A stretch of 64,000 nt of DNA from Mitsuaria sp. 7 (lineage in GTDB: Bacteria > Pseudomonadota > Gammaproteobacteria > Burkholderiales > Burkholderiaceae_C). The stretch spans positions 3,304,279-3,368,278 of the forward strand of contig NZ_CP011514.1 of assembly GCF_001653795.1 (NCBI RefSeq), given 5' to 3'. Positions 44,466-52,770 of this stretch are shown piece after piece (the first letter of the stretch is position 1; each line of letters begins with the position of its first letter). The position numbers and the translations under genes are program-made. The notes beneath the pieces are model-generated. The model did not search any database. It had not been told where the DNA came from and saw nothing but the letters and a program-made list of their open reading frames with translations.

Positions 44466-44477
44466 GAACGATCGTTC
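44466..44477. promoter_or_regulatory. Palindromic operator candidate upstream of fadB
   Basis: GAACGATCGTTC is a perfect 12-bp palindrome 72 bases before the fadB start. Its position and form fit a TetR-family fatty-acid-catabolism repressor site, but no regulator gene is adjacent and no other copy was seen upstream of the other catabolic genes. Confidence 0.5.
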
Positions 44478-44624
44478 GATTCTAGGCAGCGCCGGGGCGC
44501 GCGGATTGTCTCTGCTGTGACAGGGCGCTACCGGGGGACGTGCGGCGCTTGATCCGTCCACCAAACCGAACCCGTCGGGGAACAACTCAACCGACCTCAT
44601 TCACGATCCGAACGGGGCCTCCCG

Positions 44625-45425
44625 ATGTACGACCTCCCTCGCCTATCCCCGGCACCCATGACCTGCACGGCTCAGACCTCGACCGCCTCGCCGACCCGAC
44701 ACGCCCGTCCCTGGGGCTCGGACCCGGAGGACCACCGGCTGGACGAGCTTGCCCTCGGCAGCGGGACCACGCCGTCCGACGTGCAGCGAAGCGCCGCGCG
44801 CCGGCTGCCGGACTGGCTGCGTCGCACACAGGGCTTCATGCACGAGGCCCGCCGCGGCGGGTTGGCGCTGGAGCACGGCACCTCGATCCCGAAAGAGGAG
44901 GTGCAGGACCTGCGCCGCCTGTTCGAGTTCCTTCCTTCCGGCCTGCTGCTCAGCCGGTTCCGCGAGACGGCGCAGGAGTTCCGCGAACTGCGCGAACTGG
45001 ACGGCGACACGATCTGTTCATTCGACCAGCTGTATCAGCTCCTGGATCTGATGGCGCACGTCCGATCGGCCCTCGATCGGGTCATGCCCGGCGGCGGCCG
45101 ATTCCAGCCGGAAGTGCTGCAGGCCCTGGCGGGCCTGAGGCGCTGGGAGCGCTCTGATCATCCCAGCCTGCCCGCCGAGGTGCGGCAGGACATCGCCGAC
45201 CAGCTGATGCAGGCCGCGGTGACCGACCCGGAGCTCGACGCCCAACCGACGGTGCTCGAAGGCTGGCGCGACGGTCTCCTGCTCGATCTGCCGGACGCGC
45301 ATCTGCTGCGGCAATTGCATCTGCCCGCGGGCCTCGTCCAGATGAAACTGGAAGATCAATTGCCGCTGGACTGGTCAGACCTGCGATGCAAGGCGGACGC
45401 CGGAGGCATCACGCTGATCCGATGA
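44625..45425 (+). CDS. Unknown protein, effector-like
   Basis: 266 residues from 44625; an ATG at 44658 is also possible. The N-terminal ~35 residues are rich in Ser/Thr/Pro and lack a Sec signal. The rest is helical and acidic (EEVQDLRRLFEFLPSGLLLSRFRETAQEFRELRELDG). The C-terminus contains LDAQPTVLEGWRDGLLLDLPDAHLLRQLHLPAGLVQMKLEDQL, a Leu-rich stretch similar in character to leucine-rich-repeat remnants. It stands between the beta-oxidation block and the NEL-like cluster. No family recognised. Confidence 0.65.
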   Translation: MYDLPRLSPAPMTCTAQTSTASPTRHARPWGSDPEDHRLDELALGSGTTPSDVQRSAARRLPDWLRRTQGFMHEARRGGLALEHGTSIPKEEVQDLRRLFEFLPSGLLLSRFRETAQEFRELRELDGDTICSFDQLYQLLDLMAHVRSALDRVMPGGGRFQPEVLQALAGLRRWERSDHPSLPAEVRQDIADQLMQAAVTDPELDAQPTVLEGWRDGLLLDLPDAHLLRQLHLPAGLVQMKLEDQLPLDWSDLRCKADAGGITLIR

Positions 45426-45466
45426 GGCGCTGATCCGCGGCGGCGACGGCCCGGCGGCGCCGGGAC

Positions 45467-46012
45467 TCAGAACGGCTTGTCCAGCTGCGTCGGCATGAAG
45501 CCGCGCGAGTGGGGATCGTCGCTCGCGTTGTCGTCCTGGATCTCGGTGCGGGCGAAGCCGTCCGCGCGGCCATGGGCGCGATCGTTGCGGGCGAGCGCGG
45601 CGTCGACGCTCGCGATCGTGGGGGCTGGCGCCGGCACCGGCGCGGCGCGCGGCTTCTCCACCGGACGGAAGGCCGGCAGCGGCGTGGGCGCGCTCACCGG
45701 CGAGACCGAATCCAGCGGCAGCATGGAATCGTTGCTGCCATAGCCCGATTCATGCGGCGCGGCGGCCGCCAGCTTGCGACGCAGCCGTTCGACGGTGAGG
45801 CGCATCTCGCCCAGTTCCATCTGCTGACGCTCGATCTGACGCCGCGCCTGCGTGGTCTGCTCATTGAGCAGCAGACGCGACGACTCGATCCGGTCGATCA
45901 GCCGCCGCGCGCGCTTGAGCTGGGGCCACCACCAGCCGCTCACGGCGGCGGCGCCGACTGCCAGTCCGGCCAACGTCCCGACGGCCACCATCCATGGCTG
46001 CACCGAATTCAT
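45467..46012 (-). CDS. Membrane-anchored coiled-coil protein, unknown
   Basis: 181 residues from the ATG at 46012. One N-terminal membrane helix (MVAVGTLAGLAVGAAAVSGWWW), a coiled coil of about 60 residues (ARRLIDRIESSRLLLNEQTTQARRQIERQQMELGEMRLTVERLRRKL), then a Pro/Ala-rich, disordered tail (SVSPVSAPTPLPAFRPVEKPRAAPVPAPAP). No catalytic motif. Convergent with the effector-like gene and divergent from the first NEL-like gene. Confidence 0.7.
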   Translation of the reverse strand: MNSVQPWMVAVGTLAGLAVGAAAVSGWWWPQLKRARRLIDRIESSRLLLNEQTTQARRQIERQQMELGEMRLTVERLRRKLAAAAPHESGYGSNDSMLPLDSVSPVSAPTPLPAFRPVEKPRAAPVPAPAPTIASVDAALARNDRAHGRADGFARTEIQDDNASDDPHSRGFMPTQLDKPF

Positions 46013-46249
46013 GGGGGGCTCCCTGTTCTTGTTGCCTGCCGGCCAATGTAGTGCGATGCCCCTCCCGCGGGGCATCGCGGGCCACCCGGATCAGGGGACG
46101 GCACAACGGGGTCAGAGGACCATGAACGTGGGGGGTGGTGATGTCGGGATGCGAACGGGCGGTGCTGCAGAGACGGGCCGGACGGGCCGATCGACGAACC
46201 GACATGACACACAGGCAACTCAGCGCCCCTCGATTCAGCAGGACGCGAC

Positions 46250-48061
46250 ATGCCTTTGTCCCCTCTCTTTTCGACGTGCCTTCCATGCGTGAGCAGCGAC
46301 CCGGCGCATTCCGACTGTTCGGACACCGCCGTTCTCCACGAGCGTGCCGAGGATCCGCCACCTCCGCAGGACGCGCCGGCAAAGGACATGGCGCTCTGGT
46401 CCGGTTCCGCAAGCCGCACATGGCGTCGATTGCTCCAGGAGGCGCAGGCGCCCATGCAGCATGGCGATGGCCGCAAGACGGAGGGACTGGACCCGTACTT
46501 TGCACAGCAGATGTCGCGCGCACTGGCCTGTCTGCGGACGGACCTGCTGCTGCCCGATGAAGTCGCGACGCGCGACATCGCCCTCGACCTGTTGCGGACC
46601 GCCCCACCCGATCGGCTCTTCTTCGGGTGCAGGCACTGGCGGATCACGTGCGAACAGGGACAGCAGCTGCGCAACGCCATTCTGCTCGGCGATGCGATCC
46701 TGGCCACCGGGCCGGAGGGTCATCGGCGACACCGCTCCAAAGACGAACTGGCGGCATTGCGCGACCTGGTCCACTGGGCCGGGGACGGCGGCGATCGCCA
46801 GCAGCGGGCCGCCTTCGTCGCTGCGCTGCGGGCGCCCGAATGGGATAACGGCGACGCCACCGTCCGCTGGCACGAGTCCGCCGCTTGCGAAGGCAGGGCG
46901 GGTCCGCTGGACATGCCACCCCGTCGCCTGATCGCGGCACTGACAGGTCGAGATCGGACCAGCCTCCTTTGGCAGACGCATTCCTTCCAGATCGACGATC
47001 CGCGGCGCTTCGCGGAATCGATCGCCGCGTTCGATGGCGTCACCTTGCAGCCCACGCGGATCCCTTCCACGGAATCCTGCATGCGCCTGCCCCGCGGCAT
47101 CACGACACTCGACGTCACGAAGCTGCCGACCTCGCTCGCCTGGTCGGACATCGCGCCCCTGAGACGTCACCTGCCGGATCTGAGAAACACCCGATACGTC
47201 AAAGGGCAGTTGCCGGGAGCGGAGCCCGCCGCGCTGACGATCTTCAAGGCGCGGCTTCGTGATCACATCCTGCACTCGGGGATCGAGACAAGGATCAGGC
47301 TTGAACAAGAGCACGCCCCGCGCATAGAACGGATCGTTGCCGCCGTGCGAGAGCAGCCGGAGCTGGCCGATGGCCTCGTGACCGCCTTGTGTCGCGAGAC
47401 CGGCGTCTGCCTCGATGCGGACGTGATGCGGCTCGACGAGATGGAAGCCCAGTTGAACGCTTGCCAGTCACCGCAACATCCTGCGGACAGTGCCGCGTTC
47501 TTCTTCCGCGAGGCCGTGAAGGTCCGCGCACGGCAGACCGCCGCAGACCGCGATCGGGCAGAGAGGGAGAACCTCGAGATCGGTTTTGGGCTGACCTGGG
47601 CGGTGGACCGCCGACTGGTGGATCTGCTCGGCCTGCGACCAGCCGCGAGCGAGCCCATCTACCGCACGGACGCCCGCCTGCCTGGCGCGGTCGCCACAGG
47701 TGTGCCGGTCAACGACCGGCGCGCCGCCGACGCCGTGATCGCCGCGGAGATCAACGAAGGATTCCCGACGCTCGCCTTCTTCGCTTCAGGCGGCCACACG
47801 TTCAGTCCGTGGATGATCGATACGTTGGATGCGGACGAAGGTTTCAAGGCGCGGCGTGCCGAGATCGACCGGGAATTCAACGACGCATACAACGCGGCAT
47901 TCGACCCCGATGACCCCCATGCGGGCACTGCGGCCTTCGTGACGAAAGAAACCGACTTGACGGCCGCACGGGTCGATCGCCTCGTGCATCACCTGCAGCC
48001 CGCGCTGGAGGCGCTGCGTGCGGCAGGCATCGGCAAGGAGACGGGGGCGGCAACGGCATGA
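46250..48061 (+). CDS. Putative NEL-type E3 ubiquitin-ligase effector
   Basis: 603 residues. The first ~45 residues are Ser/Pro/Cys-rich with no Sec signal, as in type III effectors. The middle (about 90-335) has helical and short Leu-rich stretches (PRGITTLDVTKLPTSLAWSDIAPLRRHLPDL). The C-terminal ~270 residues resemble the NEL domain of IpaH/SspH. C387-x-D389 sits in GVCLDADVMRLDEMEAQL, followed by the helix NLEIGFGLTWAVDRRLVDLLGL and AEINEGFPTLAFF. NEL enzymes ubiquitinate host proteins after secretion. The match is by motif and order, without a database search. The next gene overlaps by 4 bases. Confidence 0.6.
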   Translation: MPLSPLFSTCLPCVSSDPAHSDCSDTAVLHERAEDPPPPQDAPAKDMALWSGSASRTWRRLLQEAQAPMQHGDGRKTEGLDPYFAQQMSRALACLRTDLLLPDEVATRDIALDLLRTAPPDRLFFGCRHWRITCEQGQQLRNAILLGDAILATGPEGHRRHRSKDELAALRDLVHWAGDGGDRQQRAAFVAALRAPEWDNGDATVRWHESAACEGRAGPLDMPPRRLIAALTGRDRTSLLWQTHSFQIDDPRRFAESIAAFDGVTLQPTRIPSTESCMRLPRGITTLDVTKLPTSLAWSDIAPLRRHLPDLRNTRYVKGQLPGAEPAALTIFKARLRDHILHSGIETRIRLEQEHAPRIERIVAAVREQPELADGLVTALCRETGVCLDADVMRLDEMEAQLNACQSPQHPADSAAFFFREAVKVRARQTAADRDRAERENLEIGFGLTWAVDRRLVDLLGLRPAASEPIYRTDARLPGAVATGVPVNDRRAADAVIAAEINEGFPTLAFFASGGHTFSPWMIDTLDADEGFKARRAEIDREFNDAYNAAFDPDDPHAGTAAFVTKETDLTAARVDRLVHHLQPALEALRAAGIGKETGAATA

Positions 48062-50091
48062 TCCCGTCCTCTTTTGCCGCCGCTTCCGGCACTGCTGCCC
48101 GCGACACGGACATCGACTTCGAGGGCCACGCGCGGGCGGCCACCCCTTCACCGTCGTTTGCCTGGTCGCTGCCGGCGGACGAGGTGGAGAAGATGGAACG
48201 ACTGGAACGGGGCCAGACGCTGACGCTCACCCCCATGGTCGAGGCCTGCTTGAATCGAACGGCGGATGTCCAAGATGGCTGGCCGGACAATCCGTTCCGA
48301 GGGGTGTTCTTTTCCGACAGGCGGCGCCATCGACCCAGTGACGAGGAAGTGGCGGCGATGATTACCGAAGTACCTCTGTGTCTGCTGAATGGGCGCCAGC
48401 GGCTGCAGGCCCTCGCGCTGCGGCAGCAAGGATCGGGTGCGCCGGATGCGACCGCCCCGGACTTCGATGCGCACGCTTCCCGGGAATACCTGCTCATCGC
48501 CATCATGGAGGCCTTGCATGCCGTTCGTGGCGACACGTACGCCCCCTGGGCGGCGACGCTGGCGAGGCTCGCCCGATGGGAGACGGACGTGAGTTCGCAT
48601 CAGGAGGCGGACGCCAGGGCGAGCGGCGGGCGAGCGTTGCGTGAAGTCGTGAAGGACACGACGTTCCAGGTCCCTCTGCATCTCGACGGTCGGGGCCTGA
48701 ATCGCCAGCGCGTCCGTCAGTTTGCCCTGCCGCCCCCGGCGCTCCTCGCCGAGCTCGGCCTGTGGGAGCACGAGCTCACTGTCATCCTGCGCCATGCCAG
48801 GCCCCTGGATCTCGACACCTTCCGCGACTCGGCGGCCGCCCTCTACCTGAGCGACTGGCACATCTTCCTCAACGACGATCCGGACTTGACCCTCCCCTTG
48901 ATCCCGGATCACGCCGTGAAGGTCAAGCTCTGGGGCGACTCGCATCGTTGCGCCCGTCTCGCGATGGCACTGGCCGGCGAGCCGGCACGCGACCTCCTTG
49001 AGGTGTGGTGCGTCCATCCCCCCGTGCCTGCTGCCGCGGAGGACCTGCCTGCGGCGCCGGACGGGTGGCGCTTTGATCCGTCGGCAACGTCATGGACGCT
49101 GTCCAGGACGACCTCCCCGGCGTGCCAGGATCCGGTGTCGGTCCTCGCCTTCTGGGAAGCCGAGGATCCGGAGACCCTGTGGGAGGCGATTGGCGCCAGC
49201 GATGACGGCCCCCGCCTGCTGGGCTTCCTCTCGGGGCTCATGAATCAGTTGACGCGCCTGAATGCCCGCGACCATGCCGTCCTGCGCGACGAGACGGCGG
49301 CCCGCGGCCGGCGTCTCCTGCAGATGCTGACCGCCAGGCCCGCGCTGCTGTCCGACCTGGTCGACGACCTGGCTTGCGGCCCCTGGACCTGCGTCGATGC
49401 GAGCAGGAAGACGCTCGCCAACATGGAGCTGACGCTTCGCGCCTGCAGCACCGCCTCCGTGGACGACGCCGCGGGCGTGCTTCTGCGCCTGGCCGCGCGC
49501 CTCCTCGTCGATATCCACGTCGGCATCACCGACACGGGCCTCGAAAACATCGAACACGGTCTCGCGCTGGAGGCGCTGATCGATCTCCGGCTGGCGCAGA
49601 TCACCGGGAAGTCGTTCTTCCGAACCGGCGCGCCTGTCTACGCCCCGGTCGCCGGCATGGCGCACTTCGTGGGAGATCGCGAGCCCACGCTGGAAGACTG
49701 GTCGGACACCCAGCGGACCGCCGTCGAACGGATTCTCGGCGGCGAGGTCCGTGCCGGCTTCCCGACGCTGCGCGAGCTCATGGACTCGACCAGCGGGCCC
49801 GCCCATCGCGCGGTGGCGCAGTTGCTCCTCGATCCCTCCTACCAGGCGGCGAATGCCGCGTGGGAACAGACGTTCCTCGAGGCCGACACGCGCGCCGGCG
49901 AAGACTCGTCGGACGTCGATGCCGCGCGGCGCTACGAGGAGGTCCAGGAACAGATGCCGCTGGACTTGGCACGGCGACGTTTCGCGTTGATGGACGACTG
50001 GCTCGATCCGCTGCGCAAGGCCTATCCGGACGAAGACCTGTCGCCGAAGCGCCTGCGCTCAGACGAACCGGACCGATCGGACCGCGACTGA
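48058..50091 (+). CDS. Putative NEL-type E3 ubiquitin-ligase effector, second copy
   Basis: 677 residues; its ATG overlaps the previous stop (ATGA). The N-terminal unit (about 32-350) begins WSLPADEVEKMERLERG and ends in LPAAPDGWRFDPSATSWTLSR. The C-terminal part has C445-V-D447 in TCVDASRKTLANMELTL, then GLENIEHGLALEALIDLRLAQITG and GGEVRAGFPTLRELM, matching in order the NEL-like region of the upstream protein. The two proteins share little in their N-terminal halves. This N-terminal unit is repeated in the next gene. Host-directed function is inferred from the NEL resemblance. Confidence 0.6.
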   Translation: MIPSSFAAASGTAARDTDIDFEGHARAATPSPSFAWSLPADEVEKMERLERGQTLTLTPMVEACLNRTADVQDGWPDNPFRGVFFSDRRRHRPSDEEVAAMITEVPLCLLNGRQRLQALALRQQGSGAPDATAPDFDAHASREYLLIAIMEALHAVRGDTYAPWAATLARLARWETDVSSHQEADARASGGRALREVVKDTTFQVPLHLDGRGLNRQRVRQFALPPPALLAELGLWEHELTVILRHARPLDLDTFRDSAAALYLSDWHIFLNDDPDLTLPLIPDHAVKVKLWGDSHRCARLAMALAGEPARDLLEVWCVHPPVPAAAEDLPAAPDGWRFDPSATSWTLSRTTSPACQDPVSVLAFWEAEDPETLWEAIGASDDGPRLLGFLSGLMNQLTRLNARDHAVLRDETAARGRRLLQMLTARPALLSDLVDDLACGPWTCVDASRKTLANMELTLRACSTASVDDAAGVLLRLAARLLVDIHVGITDTGLENIEHGLALEALIDLRLAQITGKSFFRTGAPVYAPVAGMAHFVGDREPTLEDWSDTQRTAVERILGGEVRAGFPTLRELMDSTSGPAHRAVAQLLLDPSYQAANAAWEQTFLEADTRAGEDSSDVDAARRYEEVQEQMPLDLARRRFALMDDWLDPLRKAYPDEDLSPKRLRSDEPDRSDRD

Positions 50092-50120
50092 ATTGCACCT
50101 CTTCAGACACGATCCCCACG

Positions 50121-51164
50121 ATGCTTCAACTCAACGCCACGCCCCCTCCCTCCGCAGGGGGTGCGCAAGCCGAGCCCGGTCCCCACGCGCCCCAGGTTGG
50201 CGCCTCCGCGACGTTCCCGTGGTCGCTGCCGGCGGACGAGGTAGAGAAGATGGAACGGCTCGAACGCGGAGAGCCGCTGCGCCTCTCCCCGACGGTCGAA
50301 CGCTACCTGAACCGCGTCGCGGGACCCGACGGTGGCGGAGACAGCCGCAGGTTCCGATTGGTTTACCGTACGGACAGCCCCCTCAGGCCCAGTGATGACG
50401 AAGAGGCAGCGCTGATCGCCGAGGCGCCCTTGTGCCTGCTGAACGGTCGCGAGCGGTCGCAGGCCCTGGCGTCGCGCCGACACGGACAGGGTGCGTCGGA
50501 TGCGCCCGTCCCGGACTTCAGTGGGCAGGCCTTTCGGCAGGACCTGGTTGTCGCCAGCATGCAAGCGTTGAATGCCGCCCGGCGCCCCTCGAAGGTTCCC
50601 TGGACCCAGGCACTGGCGCAGCTGGCGCGATGGGAGACAGAGGCGCCCTCGGAGCGGGAGGCGCAGGCCAGGGCGAGTGGCGGGTACGCGTTGCGCAAGG
50701 TCGTCAAGGACAGCGGCAATACCACCCTTGATTTCAAGGGCGATGGCTTCAGCACCATCGCGCGGGAGTTCTCGTTGCCACCCCGCGCACTGCTCCAGGC
50801 GCTCGATCTGGAATCACGTCCTTTCCTGGCAGACCTGGGCCCGGCGAGGCCCTTGGATCTCGACACCTACCGCGACTTCCTGGCCGCCATCAGGCCGGAG
50901 TACTGGGACCTGCGGCTGGATGGAGATCCGGGTGTGGACCTCGCCCTGATCCCGGATTGCGCCTTGATCGTCGGACTGCGGGGCGACGTCGGGCGCTGTG
51001 GCCACCTGGCCGTGGCACTCGCAAGCCAGCCGAGACCCCATCTCGACAGAGTGAGCATCCATCTTCCCGACACCGCTTCGAAGGAAGACCTTCCTCAAGC
51101 GCCCCTCGGGTGGCGCTTCCATCAGTCGGGATCCACATGGACCCTGCGCAGGGCGAGCCTCTGA
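50121..51164 (+). CDS. Truncated paralogue of the upstream NEL-like protein (no catalytic domain)
   Basis: 347 residues from the ATG at 50121. From residue ~31 it is collinear with residues 32-350 of the preceding protein: FPWSLPADEVEKMERLERGEPL, APLCLLNGRERSQALA, RASGGYALRKVVKD, PARPLDLDTYRDFLAA, ending GWRFHQSGSTWTLRRASL. DNA identity is high at the 5' end, so the duplication is recent. It stops where the NEL-like part would begin, 35 bases from livF. It may be a catalytically dead, binding-only protein or a decaying copy. Confidence 0.7.
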   Translation: MLQLNATPPPSAGGAQAEPGPHAPQVGASATFPWSLPADEVEKMERLERGEPLRLSPTVERYLNRVAGPDGGGDSRRFRLVYRTDSPLRPSDDEEAALIAEAPLCLLNGRERSQALASRRHGQGASDAPVPDFSGQAFRQDLVVASMQALNAARRPSKVPWTQALAQLARWETEAPSEREAQARASGGYALRKVVKDSGNTTLDFKGDGFSTIAREFSLPPRALLQALDLESRPFLADLGPARPLDLDTYRDFLAAIRPEYWDLRLDGDPGVDLALIPDCALIVGLRGDVGRCGHLAVALASQPRPHLDRVSIHLPDTASKEDLPQAPLGWRFHQSGSTWTLRRASL

Positions 51165-51199
51165 CAGGCTGCGACCGCGACGGCTGCGGCCGCAGAGCC

Positions 51200-51982
51200 T
51201 CAGACCTCCAGCCACTCCTTGCGCACGTAGGCGTTCGCGCGCAGATCCGCGGGCGTGCCTTCGAACACGATGCGCCCGTGGCCCATCACGTAGCAGCGCT
51301 CGGAGATCTCCAGCGCGATCGCCAGCTTCTGCTCGACCAGCAGCACCGACACGCCGCGCCGCTTGAGCTCCTTGAGGTACTCCGCGACCAGCTCGACGAT
51401 CTTGGGCGCCAGGCCTTCGGTGGGCTCGTCGATCATGATCAGGTCGGGATCGCCCATCAGCGTGCGGCACAGCGTCAGCATCTGCTGCTCGCCGCCGGAT
51501 AGCACGCCGGCCTCGGTGTGCTGCCGCTCCTTCAGGCGCGGGAACATCGCGTACATGTCGTCGAAGCTCCAGCGCGGCTTGGCAGCGCCACGACGACCGC
51601 CCTTCTCGCCCAGCAGCAGGTTCTGGTGGACGGTGAGCTTGGGGAAGATGTCCCGGTTCTCCGGCACGTAGCCGATGCCGCGGTGCGCGATCTCGTAGGC
51701 CTTGCGGCCCAGCAGTTCCTGGCCGCCCCACGCGATCGATCCGGTGCCGTCGACCTGGCCCATGATCGTCTTCACCGTCGTCGAGCGGCCCGAGCCGTTG
51801 CGGCCCAGCAGGCTGACGATCTCGCCGGGCCGGACTTCCATCGACACGCCGTGCAGCACATGGCTCTTGCCATAGAAGGCATGGACGTTGTCGAGCTGCA
51901 GCGCACGCGAACCGGCGACGGCCGCGGCGCCCGCCGAGGCACGCATCGCGCCGATGTTGGTGTCGTTCATCGCGACGCTCAT
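51200..51982 (-). CDS. livF: Branched-chain amino acid ABC transporter ATPase LivF
   Basis: 260 residues. ABC ATPase with signature LSGGEQQ, Walker B LIMIDEPTEGLAP and H-loop equivalent VLLVEQKL. The Walker A reads GRNGSGRSTT: Arg replaces the invariant Lys. The N-terminus is ~25 residues longer than in E. coli LivF. It overlaps livG by 4 bases. It energises uptake of branched-chain amino acids or related compounds. Confidence 0.92.
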   Translation of the reverse strand: MSVAMNDTNIGAMRASAGAAAVAGSRALQLDNVHAFYGKSHVLHGVSMEVRPGEIVSLLGRNGSGRSTTVKTIMGQVDGTGSIAWGGQELLGRKAYEIAHRGIGYVPENRDIFPKLTVHQNLLLGEKGGRRGAAKPRWSFDDMYAMFPRLKERQHTEAGVLSGGEQQMLTLCRTLMGDPDLIMIDEPTEGLAPKIVELVAEYLKELKRRGVSVLLVEQKLAIALEISERCYVMGHGRIVFEGTPADLRANAYVRKEWLEV

Positions 51983-52770
51983 GCGTGTGCCCCCGCGGAC
52001 TGCGATTCGGCCAGCACCGAGCCCAGATACGCCTCCTGCACACGCGGGTTCGCGCGCACCGCGTCCGGCGTGTCGAAGGCGATCACCTCGCCGTAGACCA
52101 GCACCGCGATCTTGTCGGCCAGACCGAAGACCACGCCCATGTCGTGCTCCACCGTCAGCAGCGTGCGACCCTCGGTGACCTGGCGGATCAGCTGGATGAA
52201 GCGCTTGGTCTCGCTCTTGCTCATGCCCGCCGTCGGTTCGTCCAGCAGGATGACCTGCGCGCCGCCGGCGATGGTGATGCCGATTTCCAGCACGCGCGCC
52301 TCGGCGTAGGTCAGGTTCACTGCCGGCACGTCGCGCTTCTTGTCGAGGTGCAGCATCTCCAGCAGTTCCTCGACGCGGTCGTTGACGTCGTCCATGCCGG
52401 CGAGGAACTTCCAGAACGCGTACTTGTGGCCCATGGACCAGAGCAGCGCGCAGCGGATGTTCTCGAACACCGACAGCCGCGTGAACAGGTTGGAGACCTG
52501 GAAGCTGCGCGACAGGCCGCGGCGGTTGATCTGATAGGGCGCGAGCTGGTCGATGCGCTCGCCGAAGAGCCGGATCTCGCCGCTGGTGGGCGCGAAGCGG
52601 CCGCTGATCAGGTTGAACAGCGTGGACTTGCCCGCGCCGTTCGGGCCGATGATCGCGACGCGCTCGCCGGGCTTCACCGCCAGCTCCGCGCCGCGGATGA
52701 TCTCGCTCTTGCCGAAGCTCTTGCGGACCGACTTCAGTTCCAAGGCATAAGGGGCGTGGTGCGCGCTCAC
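51979..52770 (-). CDS. livG: Branched-chain amino acid ABC transporter ATPase LivG
   Basis: 263 residues from a GTG at 52770 overlapping the livM stop. Walker A GPNGAGKST is normal. The Q-loop region FQVSNLFTRLSVFENI and Walker B VILLDEPTAGMS are present, with LivG-type DTPDAVRANPRVQEAYLG at the end. The signature region is NLTYAEARVLEIG, i.e. LTYAE instead of LSGGQ, a known LivG variation (LAYGQ-like). Pairs with LivF on the cytoplasmic side. Confidence 0.93.
   Translation of the reverse strand: MSAHHAPYALELKSVRKSFGKSEIIRGAELAVKPGERVAIIGPNGAGKSTLFNLISGRFAPTSGEIRLFGERIDQLAPYQINRRGLSRSFQVSNLFTRLSVFENIRCALLWSMGHKYAFWKFLAGMDDVNDRVEELLEMLHLDKKRDVPAVNLTYAEARVLEIGITIAGGAQVILLDEPTAGMSKSETKRFIQLIRQVTEGRTLLTVEHDMGVVFGLADKIAVLVYGEVIAFDTPDAVRANPRVQEAYLGSVLAESQSAGAHA

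Noticed and set aside
44625..51164. hrp-type (TTCG-N16-TTCG) promoter boxes before the effector-like genes
   Set aside because: Looked for upstream of 44625, 46250 and 35859; single TTCG elements occur but none with the required spacing.
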